A stretch of 64,000 nt of DNA from Haliclona indistincta (taxonomy: Eukaryota; Porifera; Demospongiae; Haplosclerida; Chalinidae), in assembly GCA_964017065.1 (NCBI GenBank), contig OZ024786.1, forward strand, positions 6,639,047 through 6,703,046, read 5' to 3'. Under the pieces are notes generated by a model. It had not been told where the DNA came from and searched no databases. It was given only the letters and a program-made list of their open reading frames with translations. The translations under genes were made by a program, and so were the position numbers. Shown here piece after piece: positions 35,601-47,139 of the stretch (its first letter is position 1; every line of letters starts with the position of its first letter).

Positions 35601-38600
35601 CAACAACTAAAGTGTTTCAGTTTCTAATCACATGTACATCAATTATTCAAAAATACTGTAATGAATGAACAGCCAGCTTCACGAAACCCTCGGCGTGTTG
35701 CACATTGCAGATTTAGATCTTTAGTTAGCTTTGCAGCTAAAGCCAACCTGCTTGCTATTGAAACTGCACTGCTAACCAGAAGACAGCGAAGTGCTGACCA
35801 CAACCGAGACAAGGTGTGACAAGTGGGCGTGACCGTGAACACTAAGTAGGTAGCCATTGCTCCTGGCTTTGATAGGCTTTTTCTTGAGATGTATACGCAC
35901 CCCCAGAGCTGTCCTGAAGTTTAAATGGAATATGCAAGTACCTAAGTAGTCAACTATGGGCGCTTTTGTCGTCAGAGAGGTCCAAGATGGCCGTCAAGGT
36001 GAGCCAGCCATACATAACTCGAGAACGAAAGCACTTTAGCAAAATCCACGAGTCACATTGCAAGCCATTGTCGAGCTAAGCCTGTTCATACCTTTACCGA
36101 GTTTCAAGTGAGCGATGGTCTCAGCAGCTCGACGGACAGAACGAACGACAAACTGAGTACCGTAACCCTCGCGCATGCGCCGAGGGTTAACTACACACTG
36201 TACATGTACTAGTAACTTACCAATAGACTCCAGGTACTGTATAGTATCTGATTTGTTAAAAGTTACTGCTATGTCCAATGGAGTCATACCATGCTAATGT
36301 AAGAGAGTTACAATAATGTGATAGTCAGTGATACATGTACTAAACACCATCTGTAGCTACATTATACATGTTTGGTTATCATGTGAACTAGCTTGTATCT
36401 GTTGATAGTAACATCATGACAATGATTATGAACACATTCACTGATAGTACATAACACATGATAATAACAATACATCCTAATAACCATTTATAATAGTTCC
36501 TAAACAATGGTTGTCCTAAAAAATTCATCAAATTAATATCTCATGTTGCAAGGAATTTATCTATCAGGCTCATTATGGTTTTAATTTTCCCAACAACACG
36601 TCACGTCAACCATGTAGAGCATGTGCTCAATAGAAGGTGACACCTCACCCATTGCATGCTGTAATGAACCACAATAACTTTCTAGCTTCTCTAGTTAAGC
36701 AACATACCAACAATTAATATAGTAAGCATTGTCTGTCGTCAATAGTTGTGTATGATTACGCTAGTTATACCATGCCTCACCATGCATGATGGTGCCAGAT
36801 CTTTAGATTCATGTGACATCACTAATCATCATTATGAACGGACACGAGAGTATACAGATAAGTTCAATAGTATACTGACAAAAATTTTTGGGTTTATGTT
36901 TAGTTTAGCTAGCTAGCTTGACGACACATGTGAGCTGAGAGAGGGCACGAGGCACAGCGTGTAAAGTCATCATTGTAGCTTTCATGTATTACTGCAGGTG
37001 TGTCAATATGAAAAACATAGTGGTTGTCATGTTGATATTTATCTTACATGCAGTTAGGCTCCTTAGCTTCTACATGGGTTGTGATCACCAGAGAAAGCAC
37101 TTGCTGACCATGCACACATACATGTAGATTAGTGTCAGCAATCACGATACATCACCAGAAATACTGGACATCACACGGAATTACGTTTATGCACAGAACA
37201 CGATTAACTTGTAATGTAACACGATGAATATAATGGGTTACTAATGACAACCACTTCGTTCCGTGAAGGTCACCACGGATCTTAGTTTACTGTACTTCTT
37301 CTTGAACATTTTCTACTAGTCCCAGTAGCGTCTGTGGTACTGAAAAGACTGCTACTGGTGAGTCTTGAGTGTCTGCTTCCTTCGCTCTGAACTATAAAGC
37401 GTTGTCGTCGTTCGCTAGCATGGTACAGGTAGGCAACTTCACTGCTCTACAAACGCTTGCAGTAGACCTCCACTGTTCCAACACGGTTGTCTATAGCTAT
37501 GCTAAGAAGCTCAAGCTTATGTATTACCTGTAACAATGTTCTTTTCAGAACAGAAAGTAAGAAGCGTGACAATATCAGTGCTCATAGAGAATGGCGGTCA
37601 CGAGTGACTTCTGGGCTCCCTCCTGAGCCTTCACTACACTAGAATTGCTAGTACTAGTTTCTAGACAGTCTAGGGATAGTCTGAGATACTAGCGCTGCAG
37701 TTTAAACAGAATAAACCAGGCTCGAACTGTGTAAATGCAATTGCTGTACTTAATTTCTTTCCAGGCAAAGCTTGCTTCTTACCCAACTTCACCTCAAAAG
37801 TGGAACCTATACTTTTTTCTTTGGATTTCAATTTTGAACACACCATTCAAATTGTCAGACCCTGTTCTATTAGACCTGCATGGGGTCAATAAACTCAAAA
37901 TCGAGTTTCCTTTCTTAGTTACAGTCGCTCAAAAATCGATAAAATCTACTGCAACATAATTATAAGCTAAAACGATAGCTAATAGGCTGAAGTTTGCATC
38001 CCTGGGTCGACCAAAATAATGAAAATCTAGTTTGTGGCAGCCAGGACGCCGAGTAGAAGTTCATATTCCAATGAACACAATACATTAACTAAAGTGAACA
38101 GACGGACCTAAGTTTAGATAGTATACGGAAATTGAAACAGGATGTCGTTATTAGCTGGCAATGATCAAAGTACAGTAAGTAACATTTGAGTTATCACTGA
38201 AAGGCAAGTATGGCGCTCTACTAGCTAGAGGCTAGACTCTAGTAACCATGCAGTAAGCTGCTCCCATTACTGAAGCCAACAAGGGACTGTAGTCGTCTGC
38301 ACAAAGCTGACTGTGACGACTAGAACAGTAAATCCATGACATCAGCATGTATTGTATTAAATGGTAATATTACAGCACGACGTGCTCACATTCATGCACT
38401 GTCATAGGAAATTTAAACCTCAAAATACAATGTACTATACATGTAGTCCATTATGATCATGTTTCTACTCTGCTAACAGACAAAGATACATCTACAGTAC
38501 AACTATTTCAATAATATGCTCAGCAACATGTGTAAGGAGAGCTCACTCTACCATCCATAGACCTGACTACAGAGCTCACATGCATGCGATCAATATCTAC

Positions 38601-41600
38601 TGTAATTTTGAACCTTGTACAATTTTTAAGAACAAAAAAGTTAAAAAACACTGTAGAAATACTACTTAGCATTAATATTATGCTCATAAACTATATCAAG
38701 ACAGCTAGTTCATATCACATGATTGATCCAATATAGAGTATGTGTAGACACATCATTCTATTTATAGTGTGATATGAACAGTGTAATAAACTATACTAGC
38801 AACACTCACATTATCCTTCACACTCATTAACCCTCCATGCTTCACTAGTAGTTTCAGTGCCTCAATACATCATCATTGTTAGCAGCATCATGAGCGGGTG
38901 TCCATTGATCCTGTGATAACAATAGTGTTGACATGTAGTAAATAGTTGACTTCAACCAACCTTGAACTACATGTACTGTATTATAGTGTGATACATGACA
39001 ATCAGGGAATCAGTTTATACTCATAACATAATAATTATGTATAGTCTATAATATCTATATTCATAATAAACTTCAAAGTTGTTGGCAGCCATTTTTAGAT
39101 ACATGTACGTCAATAAAAACATAACATGCGTTATTTGAAATTTAAAGCATAATAGATTACGTATCTCATGGTCAGGATGGTACAAGAAGTCATTGATAGT
39201 TTGAGCTGTCTATTATGGGCGGTTTAAATTATTTGAAGACTATAATTTTAATAATGGTTAGACGAGGTGTCTACGGAAATAATAGCGGAAATAATAGCGT
39301 GATAAAATGCCTGTACAGCCAAGTAGGTCATTGGTTAAATTTCCACCAGCAATAGTGGGATCCAAAAGGAGATATTTTAATGGTTTAAAACCTATAGCTG
39401 GTTAGAATACTCGGTAGAAAGAGATGCTGCATTTTGCTTCCCATGTCGCCACTTCAGTTCTGGAGGAGGAAAAGCTGAATTAACCTTCATAAGGGAGGGC
39501 TCCAGAGACTGGAAGCATGCAACAAAGGTATTCTTCCAAACCATGCAACCTGTTATTCTCATATCTAGGCAATGAATTCAAGCGTAATCTAGAGTGTAGT
39601 ACTTCGATTGCGAATTGTCGTGACTCTGCAAGAAACGAGCAAATAGGCATTACCTTCGGAGTGTAACTGAAGTTATACTTACATGTAGTCGCCTTGAAAT
39701 TGCCTTGCGAGGCCGTAATGAATCTAATGATTTGCTTAACAAAGGCAATTTTCGTGAAGAATGCTACATACCTGTCTTCAGAAATCCAGAACATACTCCT
39801 GCACACCGTGGGAAACATGCTCAGACAATTAGTCTGTGACGGTGTACAACAAGCAACCTTTTTCTCATTGCTTGCTGATGAATCAAAGGATGCAAGCAAA
39901 AAGAACAGTTGGAGATTGTAGTAAGGTATGTTGACGAAAATGCTACAATTCACGAACGATTTCTCACTTTTGTCGAGGCAGCAACTCTAACAGCTCATAG
40001 TTTGGCAACTTACCTAATCACTACTCTTAGTGAGCATGGGTTGGATCCAGCTTTCATAGTTTCCCAAGGATATAATGGAGCTTCCGTTATGAGTGGATGC
40101 TGTTCTGGAGTGCAGCAGCGCATTAAACAGGTGTCTCCATCAGCTGTTTATATCCATTGTTATGCTCACAGGCTTAACTTGGCTCTTGTCGACTGTGTGA
40201 AGGGTAATAAGTTTGCTGGTGATTTTTTCTGTCTGTCTGATTGAGGCTCTTTATGTATACATTTTGACATCAAAAGCACACAGTGTGTTTATAGCAAAGC
40301 AAAAGGAGCTACACCCTGAGAAGCAGATCCATCAACTATGCAGGCTTTCGGATACACGTTGGGCATGCCGACAGAGTGCAGTTAACACCATATGCTGTAC
40401 ATATGAGGCATTAATTGCTACCTTAGAAGATGCTTCAGAGGGAACAGATCGAGCCAAAGCTGTTGAAGCAAATGGTCTTCTCCTTCAAATCAAAAGTTTT
40501 AAGTTTCTTCTCTCGCTTATCATGTTTGATAAAATACTGACCTGCTCAAAGAGCCTTTCTGACTACCTGCAGCATTCTCAAGTTGATTTGGCTAAAGCAA
40601 CACAGATTTGATATCTGCAACAGTGTCAACTTTTTAAGTTTTTCGGACAAATGGGACAAGTTGTTTTCTTATGCAAAGAATGTAGCTGAGATTAACCAAA
40701 TACCAATCACTACTCTACTCAACTCTAGATTCTAAGCTACTCAGCATGGTTAGCAATGCCTTATTGTAAGCTACTCTCGACCACAAAGACATAAACTACT
40801 CCCTCAACGTTTGCAAGATGGGATTGTTCTTGCTCCTATAGGAACAAGAGACAATCTTTCGACTAGTGAGCAGTATAAGGTAAACTTCTACTTTCCTGTG
40901 CTAGATAAGAATTAAATCGTCGGCTTAATCAGGAAAATGTTGACCTTATGAAGGCTATTCAATCCTTCCACCCAGCGTCAGAGCACTTTTTGAACCACAA
41001 TGACATGGAACCTCTTGCTCTAAACTACAGTCTTGGTTTTCAATTGTTGTCCATGGAATCGATTCTAGCAAAGCGTACACTTGAAAACATCGACAAACAA
41101 ATGGAATCTGTTGGAGATGTGTTCCGTGAATTGGTGCGATTAAAGGATGCGTTTCCAACTTTGCTGAAAGCTATTCACATAGCCTTAACTATTGCTGTTA
41201 GCACAGCAGAATGTGAAAGGTCCTTCTCAGCTCTAAAACGTATTAAAACATATCTGCGATCAATAATGACTGAGCAGTGATTAACAGATTTAGCTATTCT
41301 CTCTATTGAAAAGGAACTCGCTAATGATATATCTTTAGATGATGTAGTAGACTTATTTCCAGCTAGAGACAAGAACAGTAGGATTGTACTAAAGTGATTT
41401 TGTAAAAAATGTTTTATTAATAACTATTATCATTTATATTAATGAGTGCCCAGGCAACTGTTCAATCCTGGCTACGCCACTGTCTACATTGCTTGAGATC
41501 GAGAATAGAAAATGCACTATTCTCACAAGGACATGTACGAACTAACATGTTATCTGGACCGAACAACAACTAAAAACTCTTAACAGGTACATGTACATAA

Positions 41601-44600
41601 CCACTTTTCAGCAGAGTAAACAAGTTGCTTGTTAGCGTTTACAACGCTTGTCCTGCAACCAACAACCGCTTTGCTGGTTAGCGATCAAAACTAAACAGTA
41701 CTATCGCAATTACTATCAAAGTGTAGGCAGAACATTCTAATAGTCAATCACCAGAGATCGACAACGTGCCGTGACAGTGACTCTTCTTAGTAAAGTCGCC
41801 AAGAGCTAGCTTAGCAACAAACTCGTTGCAAGGCAACATTTATTGTTTAACCCGTAACGAGGATGTAAAATCAGCTCGAAATACAAATGTATTGGAATGC
41901 GCACCCATTGCTAATCCCTGTTGGTATACTGTATCTATGATAGCTCATAGATTTATAGGTTACTGGAGATGTACTATCTCACAGAGATTGGCGGACAACC
42001 GCAACATTAAAGGAATCTATCAGGTGTGTGTTGGCAAACAATTGTTTAACAAAAATACAGCACCTAGCGAATGACAAAAGCACGCAGCTTACAATAAGGC
42101 ATTGCTAACCATGCCGAGTAGCTTAGAATCTATTGACATTGTAAATATTACTGTAGAAAGGAAAATCAGCTGCTAGAGTCGCCTACAGGGTTCTGTAGAG
42201 GTCAGAGTTGCTTGCTGAAGTTGCTGGCAACTTGTTGCTTCCTTTCGTAAAGACGTGGTTCAAATCTATAGAACATCATACAGCGTAATCCTGTCACATG
42301 CTGGACTGCTGGTCACATTACTTTCCCACGAGTCTTCGTGAAGGGCATATTGGAGCACGATACTCTCTATGAACTCCTAAGTGGTTACTGCATTTTTCCT
42401 TGAAATGCACAGCCCACTGCCCTATCTCATAGCTACGCCACTGGCTATGAGGTAAGCTCAGGTAACAGTGGATTTTGTGATAAAGCAAAGTCAAAAATTA
42501 ACGTATTATTGACTTCACTTTGTGACTCTGATATGAAGAACATGTATCTGTCACAAATGACATTGTGTCACTTCACAACAGCAACATGTAGTACAGTGAG
42601 TGAGACAAACACTAGCATTGTAAGAAAATATTAAAGCCCTGAAATGAGGACAGCTCAATCAGTTGTACACAGCTCACAAAAATTTACACCTCAACAATCA
42701 GGATAATCAATCCACTGTCTCAAGTGTGTCTGGATTAGTGTGTGTGTAGCAAATACAAACTCACCACATCAAGTGCATTAGGGTTAACTCCTCGGTCTAA
42801 CAGAATCTTCGCTATGTCAATATGACCTCTTAGTGTTGCCGCATGTAGTGGTGTCTTCTTGACCTGCATAAGATAACAACAGCACAGTGTAACTATAGCA
42901 ATGCAGTTCAAACATCACATGATGATCATATCAGAATGACAAGATAAAGCATGACATTTACTGTATGACAATTTACAACAATCTCGACTATAGTTCTAAT
43001 GAACACATATCCCTTGAGCTGTCTGTTATTATTGATTATAGCTGCGTGAAGATTCCAATGAACAAATGAACACATTCTCTGTGAGTTGTTATTGAGTAGC
43101 TGTCTATGAAACATACATGATCAGGCTCATTAATGCTCACTCACTAATCACAAAGATACTGTACGTCAGTGGTTAGACCAACACATCATTTCCACAATAA
43201 TGTGACTATGTGTATGCATGAATCTTGTTGTTCCATCTTGGAGGCTAGCTGGGTATGAAGCTAATGAGTGTATGTACATGAGCATAGATTTACGAGACTA
43301 CGTAACCGGGATAGAAAACGATGGTGTGGTATCTATAGCAACGCGTAAAAATCTCGTGAAGCACTTCGTGTCCGATTTTAAGCACTGATTTTGGACTTTG
43401 TGACACATTTTCTGGGCGCTTCAATAAAATCCCGCCAGCTTTTCAGAGTTGATGCGCTCTCTTCTCAGTGATAGCAAAAGCTTAAAACCGAGATTGCTTT
43501 GAAAGAGTCTTTTGCATGCAGTTTTTCATCTCCAAACAAACAGCACGTTTGCAAGGATCCCTCCTGTGAGTTACTGTAGTTTGCTTGGTCGTCTGTACGT
43601 GTCAACCAATGCCTGCTGTATAAAGTAGTGTAGTATTTGGCTGCATTAGCAATAATAATTTGTGCATGAACAAAATTGTCGCCAGAGTAGCAAATTTAGC
43701 TGTTTAGTCAATTCACGGGAATCACTTTTGGGACAATACCAAGCAACTAGGAGCAAGGAAACCTTGCAGTTTAAAAGATTAGTAATTGTCCCATATAATG
43801 GAATGGGTAGTACCATCGATGCATTTGTTTGTAGTGTTCAATGTGCCTGTGAAATACTAGCCTCGTTCCCAGGCTCTTTTTCAGAAAAGGGCCTGATACA
43901 GACTGTCTGTGCATGTTCAATTTGCCCCACTTTTCTGGGGTAATTCGATATTCTCGTTACACATCCGTGACAAGCTATAGTCCTTACTTTTGCGTTGTCA
44001 TAATGTTCAGCAAGCATTGCATCGCTTGCTAGCGCTTCTTCACACTCACAAATGTCCGGCAAGGAATGCGTGCAAGAGCTTTCTAAGGAGTAATTTGCAA
44101 GAACAAAATTTCGTGACGTTATGTCTCCCGCCCCTTAATCATGATATCTCGCCCACGTTATCACGTTTTTATTGCCACTTAAAATTGTTAATATGCGTGC
44201 GTGCGTAGACAGTCTGTACCAGGCCCTTTTTAAAGGGACTGGGTACGAGGCTAGTGAAATACCAGCTTTATCAACTGGATTCCGTGAATATTTTCTTCAC
44301 GGAGACTCTCGGGAAAAGTAACATGACCAGCATGCAAGCAAAAATAACATTTACACAATCAAAAATTCATAATGTGATGTTTCCTACGCTCATGGCTAGC
44401 TCGTAGACTGTACTATCTCACAGAGACTGGCAGACAACCGCGACAATAAATGAGTCAATCAGGTGTGTGTTGGTAGACAATTTGGGAAAATCTTTACAAA
44501 AACGAAGCACCTAGTGATCACACAGCTAACAATAAGCCATTGCTAACCATGCTGAGTAGATTAGATCTAACGACATTGTAAATATTAAAGTAGAAAGGAA

Positions 44601-47084
44601 AATAAGCCGCTAGAGTCACCTACATGGTTCTGTAGAGGTCAGAGGTGCTTGCTGAAGTTGCTGGCAACTTGTTGCTTCCTTTCGTAAAGGCATGGTTCAA
44701 ATCTATAGAACATTATACAGCTTAATCCTGTCACGTGCTGGACTGCTGGTCACATTACTTTCCCACGAGTCTTCGTGAAGAGCATATTGGAGCACGGTAC
44801 TCTTTGTGTATTATGAAATCTTGCTAGCGTTAAGTGCTGTTGCTGCGTTTTTCCTTGAAAAGCGGGGGCGAAACAGCCCACTGCCCTATCTCATAGCTAC
44901 GCCACTGGCTATGAGGTAAGCTCAGGTAACAGTGGATTTTGTGATAAAGCAAAGTCAAAAATAACGTGTTATTGACTTCACTTTATGACTCTGATATGAA
45001 GAACATGTATCTGTCACAAATGACATTGTGTCACTTCACAACAGCAACATGTAGTACAGTGAGTGAGACAAACACTAGCATTGTAAGAAAATATTTATTA
45101 AACCCCTGAAATGAGGACAGCTCAATCAGTCGTACACATCTCACAAAAATTACACCTCAACAATCAGGATAATCAATCCACTGTCTCAAGTGTGTCTGGA
45201 TTAGTGTGTGTGTAGCAAATACAAACTCACCACATCAAGTGCATTAGGGTTAGCACCTCGGTCTAACAATACCCGCATCACGTCAGTATGACCTCTTTCT
45301 GCTGCCTCATGTAGTGGTGTCCTCTTGTACTGCATAAGATAACAACAGCACAGTGTAACTATAGCAATACAGTTCAAACATCACATGATGATCATATCAG
45401 AATGACAAGATAAAGCATGACATTTACTGTATGACAATTAGACATTTACATCGACTATATAGTTCTAATGAACACATATCCCATGAGCTGTCTGTTATTA
45501 TTGATTATAGCTGCGTGAAGATTCCAATGAACAAATGAACACATTCTCTGTGAGTTGTTATTGAGTAGCTGTCTATGAAACATACATGATCAGGCTCATT
45601 AATGCTCACTCACTAATCACAAAGATACTGTACGTCAGTGGTTAGACCAACACATCATTTCCAAAATAATGTGACTATGTGTATGCATGGATCTTGTTGT
45701 TCCATCTTGGAGGCTAGCTGGGTATGAGGCTAATGAGTATGTGTACATGTGTACCAGTTCTATACTTCTTTTATACAATTTCATGTGTACTCTTACTACC
45801 TAGTTAGTGATGATGGCGAATAATAGTAAAGACAATTTAACAGAACAGACACAAGAGTTGTGTGAAGTATAGACTGTACAGCTGTGATTAACCGTGGCAT
45901 AGCTCACAGGAACATTATCATGAGTACACAAGATTACTTACTCTCTGCTAGCACAACAAACAGTGTAAATCAATGATTAGACAAAACAAGTCAGTATAAT
46001 AATAATTATGCTGCACAATGAGTGGAAAGTGTCACTATCTCTTATACAGTGCCGCTGGATACATAGTCTAGCTGGTATCCCTCTTTTCACTAAAATTAAT
46101 GAGTGGGATCACGGTGAAGGTGAAAAGAGGGTCTGGCAAAGAACGCAAGAAAATCAAGTTTCTTTGATCTTCCATTGACAGGAGGAGCGCAACTGCAACC
46201 TCGAGTGAGGTCACTGTTTAGCCAAGAAAATGAAAACTAGAGTTTATACTGTTTGTCGATTGTCTGTCTACAGCGGCTGAGTATGCCGCTATAGGCTTGA
46301 TATAAAGCTGAACCTGTGTGTTTCTGTTGCCATCGACACAAGTGTGCCGTTGGGTAAGCTTGACCGGCTAGTTTACCTCTGAAATCCTTAAAGCAATGAA
46401 TATAGTTGCCCAGGATTTGGGGCAACTATATTCATGAGCAATCTGATTGGTCATGAAACTCATTCACTTGTGAGTTGACACCGCCCATTAATTCTTAGCA
46501 AAGAGAATGCTAGCTGCTAGACTATACTGGATACAGTGGTGATGAGCAGGTTAGCTGAAGACCATACACAGTTCATATGGGGACCATGCAGAACATCAAC
46601 AAAGGCTTTTCTTCATAATAAAAGTACATGTACGTATTCACGTAAGTTGACACCATATTCTACACTCACTGCCTATACATTATTAGCTATGACATAGTTT
46701 GTGATCTGACAGATATAAAGCTATACATGTACACTAATGTATTATGAATTGAATGAATGACTCACTAGGAAAGGATTACTCCAATTCACACCTGCTCCTT
46801 TAGCAATCATTGCCTGCACCAAATCAGCGTCTCCATCATGACTAGCGCAATACAATGCTAATTCCTGGGACTAAAGAGAACAACACAACACATGATTTAA
46901 GATCACAATAGTGTGTATACATTGTAGTACTATGGTTACCATGGATACAGCTATCACAGAGTGTCATCTCAATACTGGTATCACAGTATACGTAACTAGT
47001 TTCATGAGCAGAAGCTGAGTGATGGCAGAGCAATGAACAAGCTAGCTCAGAGGCCCAGCCATGATGGAGTTACAAATAACCATG

Positions 47085-47139
<55 letters not shown>

